Source: Paraburkholderia solisilvae
GTDB lineage: Bacteria; Pseudomonadota; Gammaproteobacteria; Burkholderiales; Burkholderiaceae
Assembly: GCF_902859875.1 (NCBI RefSeq)
Contig: NZ_CADIKF010000022.1
Coordinates: 1-64,000, forward strand
Direction of reading: 5' to 3'
Length of the DNA: 64,000 nucleotides
Both the position numbers and the translations under genes were made by a program. A model generated the notes under the pieces. That model was not told the DNA's origin. It worked only from the letters and a program-made list of their open reading frames with translations, and did not search any database. Below are positions 36,190-45,229 of the stretch, piece after piece (position 1 is the stretch's first letter; each line of letters opens with the position of its first letter).

Positions 36190-36870
36190 ATGTCGCTATT
36201 TGACAGCATCTCGCGAACGCTCAAAGGTCTGCTGAACGACGCAGCCGATTCCGTACAGGACCCGTCGCGTGATGCACGCCAGATCGTGCGCGAACTCGAC
36301 GAAAGCATTGCCAAAGCGGAGAACTCGCTGATCGAGATCCAGGCCCAGGTCGCCACGCAGCAAAGCAAGCGCGACGTGGCTGCAGACAAGGCGAAGAAGT
36401 ACGAAGACGGCGCGAAGCGCGCGCTGCAAGGTGGTGACGAAGGCCTCGCGCGCGAAGCGCTCACCGCCCAGGCCAATGCGGAAACCGAACGCGACGCACT
36501 CGCGCGCGAACTGGCCACGCTCGAACCGTCGGTCGATCAATTGAAAACGCAGATCGACGATATGCGTCAGCGCCGCAATGACCTCAGCGCGCGCTCGAAC
36601 ATCCTGCAGGCGAAGCAGCAAATCGCGCAGGCGAAAGATACGGCAGCCACCGCGCTGGGCGGCATCGGCGGCAAGAACCTGTCGGAAGATTTTCAGAAGC
36701 TCGAAGACAAGGTCACGTTGTCGAACGCGCGCTCCGATGCGCGCCTGAACTCGGCTGACGTGAAGAGCGGCAAGGCGCTCGACGACAAGCTCGCGGACCT
36801 CAATCGCGGCCCGTCGGTCGACGACCGTCTCGCTGCGTTGAAGAAGCAATTGAACACGCCCGCCGAGTAA
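36190..36870 (+). CDS. PspA/IM30-family membrane-stress protein
   Basis: This 226-residue, almost entirely helical coiled-coil protein opens with SLFDSISRTLKGLLNDAADS, the amphipathic helix that binds membranes in PspA/Vipp1, and continues through DARQIVRELDESIAKAENSL. Such proteins oligomerise on the inner membrane to limit proton leakage. A strong GGAGG precedes ATG 36190. No PspF/PspBC genes are present; instead a TPR membrane protein follows 128 bp downstream, probably a functional partner. Confidence 0.88.
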   Translation: MSLFDSISRTLKGLLNDAADSVQDPSRDARQIVRELDESIAKAENSLIEIQAQVATQQSKRDVAADKAKKYEDGAKRALQGGDEGLAREALTAQANAETERDALARELATLEPSVDQLKTQIDDMRQRRNDLSARSNILQAKQQIAQAKDTAATALGGIGGKNLSEDFQKLEDKVTLSNARSDARLNSADVKSGKALDDKLADLNRGPSVDDRLAALKKQLNTPAE

Positions 36871-36998
36871 TGGCGGCAATCAACGCGGCCACGGCGGGCC
36901 GCGCGCGCCGTGCAATGATGGGTGACAACATCTGCTCATCGCACGGCGCGATGAACCGATCGATATGGAGACGGGTGTCAAGACGCCCGGCCTGCATC

Positions 36999-38216
36999 AT
37001 GAAAAAACCGTTCACAGCCACTCTCGCAGCCGCATTCCTTTCGCTGATGCTCGTGTCGGGCGGCGCTTTTGCCGCTGTGCCGAGTGCGACGCAGGTCGAA
37101 ACGGCGATTCAGCAGCAGAACTGGCAGAAGGCCGGCAGCGAACTGCAGGAAGTACTGCAGGCGCATCCGGACAATGCGCGCGCGCATTATCTGTACGCGC
37201 AGGTGCTCGAGCAGCAAGGCCGCTATACCGATGCGCTCAATCAGGTCCAGCAGGCGAAGACGCTCGATCCGCAAGTGCGCTTCACCGACCCGGGCCGTTT
37301 TGCGCAGACCGAAGCACGCATCCGCAGCGATGCCGCGCGTGCGGGCGCTACGCAGTCCAGCACGACGCACAATCCGTTCGTGCAGCAATCGTCTGGTGGC
37401 GAGCAGCAGACGGCGTTGGCATCGGAAGCGCCGCAACGCCACGGGCCCTCGACCGGCATGTGGATCGGCATTGCCATCGTTATCGCCGGAATCGCGCTGG
37501 TGCTGCGCTGGACACTGCGTCGCGCGAAATCGCAGAGCGATACCAACGCGGATGACGAACGGCGCGAGCAGTTGAAACGCGCGACGGAGTTGCTGAATAC
37601 GGTGCGATCGCTGAAGCTCGACGTTCGTCTGTCGACGGTGCCCGGCCACGAACAGCTCGAAAAGGAAGTCGAAGGCGCGGAAGCGCAGTTGCGTGAACTG
37701 GTCGAAGGCCTGTCGGATCGCAAGAATCCGGTGCCGCCATATCGACTCGACGAGCTCGAACGGCAGGTCGCGAGTTTGAAGGCGCGTGCGGAAGGCCGTC
37801 CCGATCCGAATGCGGCGGCCGCGCAGAATTATTCGGGCGATTCTTCCTATGCGCGCGAAGCGGATGCGAACTTTGGCCGGCAAGTGCCGCCGGGGCAGCA
37901 GGCGCCCTACCCGTATCCGCCTCAGCAGCAACCGCCGGTGATCATCCAGCAAGGTGGCGGCGGGTTTGGCACAGGCATGGGGGGTTTGCTGACCGGCGTG
38001 CTGCTCGGCGAAGCGCTGAACTCAGGGCGTGATCGTGTGGTTGAACGCGACGTGATCGTCGATGATGACGAGCGCCGTCGCGGCGGCGGTGGCGGCGACA
38101 ATTCGTCGGTCGACTTCGGTCAAGGGTCGAACGATTGGGATGACGGCAGCGGCGGCGGTGGCGGCGATGTCGATATGGGCAGCGACGATTCCGGTGGATG
38201 GAGCGACAATACCTGA
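36999..38216 (+). CDS. TPR-containing membrane protein linked to PspA
   Basis: The 405-residue precursor starts MKKPFTATLAAAF with a signal peptide ending ...GGAFAAVPS. One or two TPR motifs follow (QQNWQKAGSELQEVLQAHPD; ARAHYLYAQVLEQQGRYTDA). One transmembrane helix lies around residue 152 (GMWIGIAIVIAGIALVL) with a basic cytoplasmic flank, then a coiled coil (residues ~180-265). The tail is Pro/Gln-rich and then extremely Gly/Asp-rich, with GGGG runs. The topology would place TPRs in the periplasm and the coiled coil in the cytoplasm, where it could meet PspA (inference). The frame is open from 36870; 36951 is an alternative start. Confidence 0.78.
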   Translation: MKKPFTATLAAAFLSLMLVSGGAFAAVPSATQVETAIQQQNWQKAGSELQEVLQAHPDNARAHYLYAQVLEQQGRYTDALNQVQQAKTLDPQVRFTDPGRFAQTEARIRSDAARAGATQSSTTHNPFVQQSSGGEQQTALASEAPQRHGPSTGMWIGIAIVIAGIALVLRWTLRRAKSQSDTNADDERREQLKRATELLNTVRSLKLDVRLSTVPGHEQLEKEVEGAEAQLRELVEGLSDRKNPVPPYRLDELERQVASLKARAEGRPDPNAAAAQNYSGDSSYAREADANFGRQVPPGQQAPYPYPPQQQPPVIIQQGGGGFGTGMGGLLTGVLLGEALNSGRDRVVERDVIVDDDERRRGGGGGDNSSVDFGQGSNDWDDGSGGGGGDVDMGSDDSGGWSDNT

Positions 38217-38259
38217 GCGGGATGCACCGTTCGTTAGCGGCTCGCTGAACCCACACCTG

Positions 38260-38290
38260 AAAAGCCTCATCGATTCGATGGGGCTTTTTT
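38260..38290 (+). terminator. Terminator after the PspA-TPR pair
   Basis: AAAGCCTCATCG (38261-38272) pairs with CGATGGGGCTTT (38276-38287) with one G-T pair, followed by T residues. It lies about 45 bp after the TPR gene stop. Confidence 0.8.
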
Positions 38291-38328
38291 CATGGTGCTT
38301 AAGATTGCGCAGCGGTGGCTTGCTTCGC

Positions 38329-39108
38329 TCAGCGTTGCGGCGTCGCGTAACCGACGTAGACCCGCGTCTGATACGCGAACTCCACGTTGCCGTCATGCGC
38401 GGTGCGGTCGAACAACGCGCGCAGCGCGGTCAGCATCGGCTCGTGATTCGGATGCCCCGCTTTCGGCGCATAAGACGATGACAGCAAGCGCCCTTTCAAG
38501 CCGTCGAAATCGAGCCACTGCGCGTTCGGGAAATACGCCTTGTGTGCAAACGCGTCGCCGAACCATACGGCCATCGATTCATCATCGCCATAGCGCTCGG
38601 CTACGGCCTGATAGTCGGTGCTGTATTGCTGCAGTAGCGCTTCATAACCTTCGAGGAACGGCGAGCCCTCGAGCATCCGGCTATTCCAGAAGAGCGCGAC
38701 AAGCCCGCGAGGTTTCAGGATGCGCGCGAATTCGCGGCGCGCGGTGACCGGGTCGAACCAGTGAAACGCTTGCGCGGCGATGACAAGGTCGACGCTCGCG
38801 TCGGCGAGCGTGGTGGCTTCGGCCGTGCCCGAGACGCTTGAAAAACCGTCGTAGCTCGCGAGCAGTGCGTCGGCTGCGGCCCGCATCGCATCGTTAGGCT
38901 CGACTGCGATAACCGGATGCCCTTCGTCCAGAAACACCTTCGCCGAAATACCGGTGCCCGCGCCGATGTCGGCAACCGGCGCCGCAGGCGCTACGCCACA
39001 CGTATCGTGCAGAAACGTCACGATTTCGCGCGGATACGTGGGGCGAAACCTGACGTAATCGGCGACGCGGTCGGAAAAGCGCTCGGTGGAATGGGCGAAC
39101 GTCGGCAT
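38329..39108 (-). CDS. Class I SAM-dependent methyltransferase
   Basis: This 259-residue soluble methyltransferase has motif I VADIGAGTGISAKVF, followed by VIAVEPNDAMR (acidic residue binding SAM ribose) and VDLVIAAQAFHWFDP (motif with HWFD typical of UbiE/YcgJ-like small-molecule methyltransferases). Substrate unknown. It converges on the PspA-TPR operon, and its upstream side faces the accessory block. Confidence 0.9.
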   Translation of the reverse strand: MPTFAHSTERFSDRVADYVRFRPTYPREIVTFLHDTCGVAPAAPVADIGAGTGISAKVFLDEGHPVIAVEPNDAMRAAADALLASYDGFSSVSGTAEATTLADASVDLVIAAQAFHWFDPVTARREFARILKPRGLVALFWNSRMLEGSPFLEGYEALLQQYSTDYQAVAERYGDDESMAVWFGDAFAHKAYFPNAQWLDFDGLKGRLLSSSYAPKAGHPNHEPMLTALRALFDRTAHDGNVEFAYQTRVYVGYATPQR

Positions 39109-39585
39109 GGCGTGGCGTGTTCCTTGGGGGGATGAATTCTTACGTTACCTCAGTTAGTGTAATCGCGCATTCGGCCCCGCCCGGATGGCCAATCAACTTC
39201 CGCCGCCGAGCAGACGCAGTAGATGCCACAGGAATTGGCAGACCAGTACGATCAACTCCCATAAGCGGACCAGTTGCTGCCAGCCTGACACGCTCATTGT
39301 GATTCGTTTCCCATAGATTGATGTGCTTGCGCACGATGACGTGAACGCCCCGATCCGGCGGGCGTGGCTGCGATACTACAACGAAGCCCTTTCATGATTC
39401 CGCAGGCCCGCCCTGCCCGTTACCCGCACAAGCACCGCGATCAGTAATTGACAGTTGATTCGCGCAAGCCGCCCTTACCCTTTTCCTGACCGTGATGCCG
39501 CGCGCAGCCAGGCGCGCGTCGGCCCGCGGCGTTTCTGCGCACGGCTGTCAAGCGTGTGCATCAATCCAATGCGAAAGGAGTGGCT
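39109..39585. other. 477-bp region at the left edge of the accessory block
   Basis: The sequence is less GC-rich than the neighbouring core genes. Two opposite open frames of about 60 codons (39117-39302 plus, 39140-39334 minus) have no ribosome binding site or known family. This is where core gene order stops, but no terminal repeat or tRNA marks a junction. Confidence 0.4.
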
Positions 39586-40167
39586 ATGAACGTAACGGAG
39601 CTTGACCAGAACAACTGGGGGGTGTGCGGTTTTGTGGCAGCGGTGCAAGCCGCGATCCGGAACAACAAGACGAGTGTTGCACTGGGCGCCACGACCTACG
39701 GGACGCTGTATCCGGTGATCGAGAGTTTTTGCAAGCGGCATTCGGAGCTCGCACCGGAGCTTCTGAATTTCTCGGCCGTGTTCGGCAACGAATACGCGTA
39801 CAAGAATGTCGGCGAGGTCCTGCAGAAGATGCAAGACAACACCGCCATGGACCGGGAGGTCGGCCTCGCGATGACGGCCGCGGCGGTCAGCCAGCTATGC
39901 AAGGACCTGGGATTCACCAATGCGAACTTCCAGGGCACGACGGCCACCACCAACAAGTTCGACCCGAACAAGTTGCCGTACCGGAATGCGATCTACGGGA
40001 TCGGCAAAACCAGTGGCGGCAACTATCGCTACGGACTTTTGCACTGGATCTATGTGGATGCCGACGGCAGCCCGTATTCGTGGGGGAAGGCCGGGCCCGA
40101 CGCGGTCAATGAGCTGGTGCGCAATGGGTACAACAAGCTCACGCATTATCTGCCGGGCTTGAACTGA
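39586..40167 (+). CDS. Unknown protein with cysteine-peptidase-like motifs
   Basis: The 193-residue protein lacks a signal peptide and is not assigned to a family. Near the start is QNNWGVCGFVAAVQAA (Cys14 at the head of a predicted helix, after a Gln/Asn-Asn-Trp), and near the end LLHWIYVDADGSPYSWG (His153 at the start of a strand, then Asp residues). This Cys-helix ... His-strand order is that of papain-fold peptidases and transglutaminases, but it is pattern reading only. The ATG at 39586 has a strong AAAGGAG. It is convergent with the minus-strand gene at 40232 and lies in the accessory block. Confidence 0.65.
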   Translation: MNVTELDQNNWGVCGFVAAVQAAIRNNKTSVALGATTYGTLYPVIESFCKRHSELAPELLNFSAVFGNEYAYKNVGEVLQKMQDNTAMDREVGLAMTAAAVSQLCKDLGFTNANFQGTTATTNKFDPNKLPYRNAIYGIGKTSGGNYRYGLLHWIYVDADGSPYSWGKAGPDAVNELVRNGYNKLTHYLPGLN

Positions 40168-40231
40168 TCAAGCGATGGGCGCGTTCGGCGCGCTTATTGT
40201 TCCGAACGCGCAAGTTAGCCGGATACGCGCG

Positions 40232-40582
40232 CTAGTGCATCGTTGCCGGATCGAACGCGCCGTTGATCTGTTGCTCGATGACATCCCATTCATCCGGCGG
40301 ACAGTTGCAGAAATATTCGATGCACTGACGATCGAGTGCGGCTTCCGTCTCGGCGTGATGGGCGAGTTGCACGACGGTCTCGAGCATGGCGACGCGATCG
40401 ACCAGTGACACACCCGGCCTCCGGATTGCACGCGCGAGTGCGGCGATCTTCGCGGCTTCATCGCTGAATCGCTCGGCGTTTTCCATTGCTGTCGCGTTTA
40501 CACGGTTGAGCAGGATCAAACGTCTTGCGAGCTGATCGTGAGTCAGCGATTGCAGGCTTTCCAACGTGATTGGTTTAGTCAT
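40232..40582 (-). CDS. Small hypothetical protein of the accessory block
   Basis: This 116-residue, mostly helical protein starts MTKPITLESLQSLTHDQLARRL and has a Cys pair in CIEYFCNCPPDEWD near the end. No family is recognised. AGGGAGG precedes the ATG at 40582, so translation is likely. Upstream on the same strand is a 39-codon leader-like ORF in a conserved-looking arrangement. A regulatory or phage-derived origin is possible but unproven. Confidence 0.6.
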   Translation of the reverse strand: MTKPITLESLQSLTHDQLARRLILLNRVNATAMENAERFSDEAAKIAALARAIRRPGVSLVDRVAMLETVVQLAHHAETEAALDRQCIEYFCNCPPDEWDVIEQQINGAFDPATMH

Positions 40583-40648
40583 GGTGCCTCCCTGTAGAGC
40601 GAGGCCCGTGCACCTGTTTGGAAAAGGTGAGCGGGCACAGTGACAGGG

Positions 40649-40768
40649 TTAGCAGACCGAGAACACAGGCAAACCCGGCGAGCCTTTCGGCTCCCCTATC
40701 ACGGCCCGCCCATACAGAGCAGACATGAAGAAGAAAGCACAGCCTGCCGAAGCAGGCGTGCGTGCCAT
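40649..40768 (-). CDS. Leader-peptide-like small ORF upstream of the 116-residue gene
   Basis: A 39-codon ORF (MARTPASAGC ... FFFMSALYGRAVIGEP ... FSVC) ends 66 bp before the next gene. The SALYGRAVIGEPKGSP stretch recalls short peptides found ahead of small accessory or prophage-type genes (Icd/Ash-like) in proteobacteria; this is memory, not a search. The preceding in-frame stop is two codons before the ATG, so the ATG is the only ATG start. There is no clear Shine-Dalgarno. An inverted repeat (GAGCC/GGCTC, 40680-40695) lies inside it. Confidence 0.4.
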   Translation of the reverse strand: MARTPASAGCAFFFMSALYGRAVIGEPKGSPGLPVFSVC

Positions 40769-41007
40769 GTGTTAAATCAGGCTGCTAAACCCGGCCGTCG
40801 TTGTTTGTTTCGACGGCGTGGTGAGTATAGAGTCGCGCTAATTTCGGGAGTGCAACTGAACGGGCTAAAACATCGCCGGCAGGGGTTACGTAGTTTTTCG
40901 TACAAGCGACCTTCGAACTAGCAGTAAGCACAAGTAGAAGGTGCAACGCCGCCGCGCACGAGCCGACCGCTCCCGTCGGGAAACCGCCGGATGCGCATTG
41001 GATCAGA

Positions 41008-43557
41008 TCACATCTGGATGCTCCAGACCAACTGAGCGTTGACGAAGTACCCTCCGCTGTGTCCACCTTCATAGACGGCGTTGTTTTGCAGCAGAAGACC
41101 GTCGCCGGAATATTTCGATTGCGCAGTCAAGTGGCCTGTCGGGTCATAGCTGTTGGACCAGTATGAACCGTCATTGTTGTATGCGAACTTGGTAAAGCCC
41201 GTCAGACTTCCACCTGAGTTATAACGGTCGGCCTCGATCTGACGGCCGAAGTAGTCGAAAAAGTCATGCTCCGTCAGGCTGTTCGATGTGAACTGGTAGA
41301 AATCGTGAATGACGTTGTTGGCGCCGAAGACTCCAACCAGTTCCTGTGCACCATTGAAGACATGTGACGCGTAGCTATTGTCCAGATTGAAGTCAAACTC
41401 CTGCTTCGCGGTGCCGTTGGGATTGTAAAAGATGTCCTGCGTCTTGAAGCCTTTGGCATTGAATGCGGCGTACTCGGTGATCTGCCCTGAACTGCCGAAC
41501 AGCGCGGCAATTTGCGAACCGTCGCTGTTAAACACGTGTGACGCATAGCTACCGTCCAGGTTGAAGTCGAACTGCTTGGTTGCCTTTCCATCCGCGCCGA
41601 AATAGACATCCTGCATTTTGGAGCCGTAGATGTTGAACTTCGCATATTCGGTCACCTGGCCGCTGGCATTGACGAGGGTTGCGGTCTGCGAACCGTCTGC
41701 GCTGAAGTCGTACTTCGTATAGCTGTGGTCCAGATTGAAGTTGTACTGCTGGGTCGCCTTGCCGTTGGCGCCGTAAAAGATGTCCTGCGTCTTGTAGCCA
41801 CTCGCGTTGAACTGCGCATACTCGGTCATCTGACCACTGACGCCGTACAGGGTTGCTGTTTGCGAACCATCGGCGCTGAAATCGTATTTCGTGTAGCTGT
41901 GGTCGAGATTGAAGTTGTACTGTTGGGTTGCCTTGCCGGTCGCGCCATAGACGGTGTCCTGCGTCTTGAAACCACTGGAATTGAACTTGGCGTATTCGGT
42001 CATTTGACCGCTGACGCCATACAGGGTCGCCGTCTGCGAGCCGTCCGTGCTGAAGTCGTACTTCGTGTAGCTGTGGTCGAGATTGAAGTTGTACTGTTGC
42101 GTTGCCTTGCCGTTCGTGCCGTAGAAGGTGTCCTGCGTTTTGAAGCCGCTTGCGTTGAACTTCGCATATTCCGTCATCTGACCGCTGACGCCATACAGAG
42201 TCGCCGTCTGCGAGCCATCGGCGCTGAAGTCGTATTTCGTGTAGCTGTGGTCGAGATTGAAGTTGTACTGCTGGATCGTCTTGCCGTTCGTGCCGTAGAA
42301 GGTGTCCTGCGTTTTGAAGCCGCTGCTGTTGAACTTCGCATACTCGGTGATCTGTCCGCTGACGCCGTACAGGGTCGCCGTCTGCGAACCATCCGCGCTG
42401 AAGTCATAGCGGATATAGCTGTGGTCAAGGTTGAAGGTGTACTGCTGCGTGGCCTTGCCATTTTGGCCGTAAAAGGTGTCCTCGATCTTGAAGCCGCTTG
42501 CGTTGAACTTCGCGTACTCGGTTATCTGGCCGTTGATGCCGAATACGGTCGCAGTCTGCGAGCCATCGGTGCTGAAGTCGTATTTCGTGTAGCTATGGTC
42601 GAGGTTGAAGTTGTATTGCTGCGTTGCCTTGCCATTTGCGCCGAAAAAGATGTCCTGTGTTTTGAAACCGGAGTAGTCGAATTTCGCCTGCTCCGATATC
42701 TGGCCGTTGGCGCCGAACAGCGTTGATGTTACCGCGCCACTCAATGAAATCTCGCCTGAGATCATCAGCCAGCTACCGTCCTTCAGTGGAATGGCCTTTG
42801 TGTCAATCGAACATACTTGTTTGCCATTGGTGGTGGTATTTGTGTACGTGATTGTCGGCCCTTGGATCTTATTCCAGTCGACCTTGTTAGGATCCATGCC
42901 GCAATGACTGACGATCCACCAGTCCGCGTAGAATTCGCTGTACGTCAGATTCAGGGCGATAGAGGGAGGAAGCTTGCCGTAGAATTGCCCCGCTGCGCTG
43001 ACCAGTGTTGAGCTGGGATTGGCAAGCGTCTGGGCTGAGACGGAGCCAAAGAGAACACTGTTGACATTGATGCCCATCGAGAGCGCAAGTGCGTTCAATT
43101 GCTGCGTCAACGTGCTGTTTGCGTCGGAGTGCATGTGCCCGGCCTGACCGCCGGTCAGACCCAACTGGATGGCGACGATATATTCGGAAACTAGCGCTAC
43201 GCCCTCGTTGCTCAACCCGTTCGCGATGGCTTGGTAGGGGTTGTTTGCTGGCGAACCGCCGGTGCCGCCAGGTAACAGCGCGTGTCCGAGTTCGTGAGCC
43301 AGCGTGGTGGCGAAAGCATCCGATGATTCCTTCCATGAGGGGTCGATGCTGATTAAATTGCCATCTGACTCAGTGCTAATTCCACTATCAGGGAGGCCTA
43401 CCTTGAACTTCCAAGCGCTACCACCGAATGCATTCAGTTCACCAGCCAGAAAATCCGAACGAGCCGCAGCCGACACAATCGCATTGTATTGCTCCGTGCC
43501 GAACCCAAATCCCTCGACCAATTTTTTCAGGGCATTCGCCGTAAGAGTCACAGCCAT
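41008..43557 (-). CDS. Putative type I-secreted zinc metalloprotease with 58-residue repeats
   Basis: The 849-residue protein has no N-terminal signal peptide. Its N-terminal domain (about 1-275) contains HELGH (88-92), a zincin zinc-binding motif, and downstream [10 protein letters not shown] with Glu118 and Glu125 as candidate third ligands. It lacks the HxxGxxH extension of serralysins. From about residue 280 to 744 are eight tandem 58-residue units (consensus parts [47 protein letters not shown]), then a degenerate C-terminus ending SIQM. No RTX nonapeptides occur. It is the last gene of an operon with a complete type I exporter, so it is the probable substrate. AAGGA precedes the ATG. 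Confidence 0.78.
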   Translation of the reverse strand: MAVTLTANALKKLVEGFGFGTEQYNAIVSAAARSDFLAGELNAFGGSAWKFKVGLPDSGISTESDGNLISIDPSWKESSDAFATTLAHELGHALLPGGTGGSPANNPYQAIANGLSNEGVALVSEYIVAIQLGLTGGQAGHMHSDANSTLTQQLNALALSMGINVNSVLFGSVSAQTLANPSSTLVSAAGQFYGKLPPSIALNLTYSEFYADWWIVSHCGMDPNKVDWNKIQGPTITYTNTTTNGKQVCSIDTKAIPLKDGSWLMISGEISLSGAVTSTLFGANGQISEQAKFDYSGFKTQDIFFGANGKATQQYNFNLDHSYTKYDFSTDGSQTATVFGINGQITEYAKFNASGFKIEDTFYGQNGKATQQYTFNLDHSYIRYDFSADGSQTATLYGVSGQITEYAKFNSSGFKTQDTFYGTNGKTIQQYNFNLDHSYTKYDFSADGSQTATLYGVSGQMTEYAKFNASGFKTQDTFYGTNGKATQQYNFNLDHSYTKYDFSTDGSQTATLYGVSGQMTEYAKFNSSGFKTQDTVYGATGKATQQYNFNLDHSYTKYDFSADGSQTATLYGVSGQMTEYAQFNASGYKTQDIFYGANGKATQQYNFNLDHSYTKYDFSADGSQTATLVNASGQVTEYAKFNIYGSKMQDVYFGADGKATKQFDFNLDGSYASHVFNSDGSQIAALFGSSGQITEYAAFNAKGFKTQDIFYNPNGTAKQEFDFNLDNSYASHVFNGAQELVGVFGANNVIHDFYQFTSNSLTEHDFFDYFGRQIEADRYNSGGSLTGFTKFAYNNDGSYWSNSYDPTGHLTAQSKYSGDGLLLQNNAVYEGGHSGGYFVNAQLVWSIQM
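41325..42720. repeat. 174-bp in-frame tandem repeats inside the metalloprotease gene
   Basis: Eight head-to-tail 174-bp units encode the 58-residue protein repeats. The segment containing GCTGAAGTCGTAYTTCG recurs at about 41701, 41875, 42049, 42223, 42397 and 42571, exactly 174 bp apart. The six central units are nearly identical in DNA and the outer ones diverge, suggesting recent internal duplication. Confidence 0.92.
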
Positions 43558-43575
43558 TATATTTTCCTTTTTGTC

Positions 43576-44364
43576 TTATTTGCGTGAAATTTCAATAAGA
43601 ATGTCAGAAAGATTGCCCGCCGGATCGAAAAGTATTGTGATCGTTCTTTCCGTGCCCTCGCTAACCTCCTGATATCTCCAGTGCTCATTTCCATGAGGCG
43701 CAGTGGCTGGAGGTGTTACGCGATGCGGATTCGGCATCGGGGGTAGATAAACAAAATCACGGCCGAATATTCTAGTAGTCTCATCGAAATCCGGGCCACC
43801 GTGGAGCGTGCCGAAATTTACGGCAGCCGTAACCAATCCAGATCTATGAATGGTTTTTCCGGCAACCATCTGAGCACCTGCGACCGGGTTAGTCACTCCC
43901 GGAATATACTCCCGAGGAAATATCGAATGAAAACGACTGGTTATAAGAGAAATCTGGTGCTCTCCATTTTGATTACGGGCTCTATCGACGTCGACATCAT
44001 CAAGATTGAACACATTTTTTAAATTTTCCTCATTATAAAAATCATCATTTAGCAAAAGATCTTGATCAAAAATAACCTTTAAATTCAAGACAAATTCAGT
44101 AGCAGTTTTTGGCCGAGATATCATTTCATCCCTTTCTTTGCTCATGCTTAACGAAACGAACGGCGCGCTCTGTGGGCCGGCCGATTGGGAATCGTTCAAA
44201 CCGCTCGCCATCGCAGAATGCATTTCCGGTTTATTCTGTGATTGCGCATAATTCAGCTGACTTGCCATTACGACCAGCGGATTCAACGGAATCGCAGGTT
44301 GTGCGTAACTCAATTGGCTCGCCACTGCAGCAGTCGCCACAGCGGCTGTTGTTACAGGTTTCAT
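43576..44364 (-). CDS. Exported accessory protein 1 of the type I secretion operon
   Basis: This 262-residue protein starts MKPVTTAAVATAAVASQLSYAQP, a hydrophobic leader compatible with Sec export and cleavage near YA-Q. It is paralogous to the next gene upstream (44477): both share RPK(T/S)xxEF, a NLxxIFDQ(D/N)xLLxD(D/N)FY block, GGP(D/N)FD and a C-terminal TI.I.F...G.L. strand. It ends 18 bp before the metalloprotease start, so the two are cotranscribed. No family is recognised. A periplasmic inhibitor/protector role, as for AprI in the Pseudomonas alkaline protease operon, is a hypothesis; a secreted co-substrate is the alternative. Confidence 0.72.
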   Translation of the reverse strand: MKPVTTAAVATAAVASQLSYAQPAIPLNPLVVMASQLNYAQSQNKPEMHSAMASGLNDSQSAGPQSAPFVSLSMSKERDEMISRPKTATEFVLNLKVIFDQDLLLNDDFYNEENLKNVFNLDDVDVDRARNQNGEHQISLITSRFHSIFPREYIPGVTNPVAGAQMVAGKTIHRSGLVTAAVNFGTLHGGPDFDETTRIFGRDFVYLPPMPNPHRVTPPATAPHGNEHWRYQEVSEGTERTITILFDPAGNLSDILIEISRK

Positions 44365-44476
44365 TTACATCGCTCCTCTAGAAAACTACGCCGATCCAGG
44401 AAGCTTGTTTCGACACAACTCCCCATTTGTAGAAATATATGCAGCTCGACGGCCATTCCGCTTTTTCTAGCACCAT

Positions 44477-45190
44477 TTATTTTTTATAGATATCAATCAT
44501 AATTAGAGCGAGCTCACCCTCGTCGTTAAATCTAATCGTGAGAGTTTGTATAGTATGGTAACCAAATTCTTTATATTGCCATGCTTCGAATGCGTGAGGA
44601 ATTGCCGGCATAGGCGGTCCGCCATCGGGTGTCGGTTTGGGTAGAATATGAGAAAATTCTTTTCCAAATATCTTCTGGGTGAGGTCGAAATTCGGACCAC
44701 CCTTTTTCATTGAAAAATAAATAGTTGCCTTAATCGACCCAGATTGATCGATTGCTTTTTCACCCATTAACTCGGCAGGTGAAATTAAACCACCCAAAAA
44801 TTCTCGTGTTTTAATTATTGGAAATACTGATTCAGATACATTCGCCCGGATAGAAGTATGATGTTCGGCACCGATGTCATCACTAGTGATACGAATTTCA
44901 TCCAGATCAAAAATCTCTTTCAGTTTATTTTCGGTATAAAAATTATCTTCTAGCAGGGCATTTTGATCAAAAATGGCGTTGAGATTTTTGGCAAATTCAA
45001 CAGGGCTTTTTGGTCGCAATATCATCGTTTTGCCCTCTTCACCAGCTCGCACGAAAGCAGACTGCGTAGCGGATGGATTCGCTACTTGCACATAATTTAG
45101 TTGGCGTTCTGGTGGAGTCGCTGGTTGTGCGTAGCTCAGAGTGCTCGCCATTGTGACGATCACCACCGCCGCTGTTGTTGCAGGGTTCAT
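44477..45190 (-). CDS. Exported accessory protein 2 of the type I secretion operon
   Basis: The 237-residue paralogue of the protein at 43576 starts MNPATTAAVVIVTMASTLSYAQP, again a leader ending in YA-Q. Shared blocks include RPKSPVEFAKNLNAIFDQNA, LLEDNFYTENKLKEIFDLDE and KKGGPNFDLTQKIFGKEF. AGGAG precedes the ATG at 45190. The gene is markedly AT-rich compared with the window, a sign of foreign origin. Two diverged copies side by side suggest distinct partners or functions. Function unknown. Confidence 0.72.
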   Translation of the reverse strand: MNPATTAAVVIVTMASTLSYAQPATPPERQLNYVQVANPSATQSAFVRAGEEGKTMILRPKSPVEFAKNLNAIFDQNALLEDNFYTENKLKEIFDLDEIRITSDDIGAEHHTSIRANVSESVFPIIKTREFLGGLISPAELMGEKAIDQSGSIKATIYFSMKKGGPNFDLTQKIFGKEFSHILPKPTPDGGPPMPAIPHAFEAWQYKEFGYHTIQTLTIRFNDEGELALIMIDIYKK

Positions 45191-45229
45191 CCATACTTCT
45201 CCTATAAAGAAACTGCGTTAAAAACCTAA

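Noticed and set aside
39117..39334. Small open frames as a transposase or integrase remnant
   Set aside because: No recognisable motif, no ribosome binding site and no inverted repeats were found around them.
41725..42726. Plus-strand open frame with hydrophobic repeats across the 174-bp repeat region
   Set aside because: It is the antisense reading of the metalloprotease repeats; repetition is inherited from the real gene and there is no ribosome binding site.
41008..43557. RTX toxin or serralysin identity for the repeat protein
   Set aside because: No GGxGxDxxx nonapeptides are present and the HELGH motif lacks the metzincin HxxGxxH extension.
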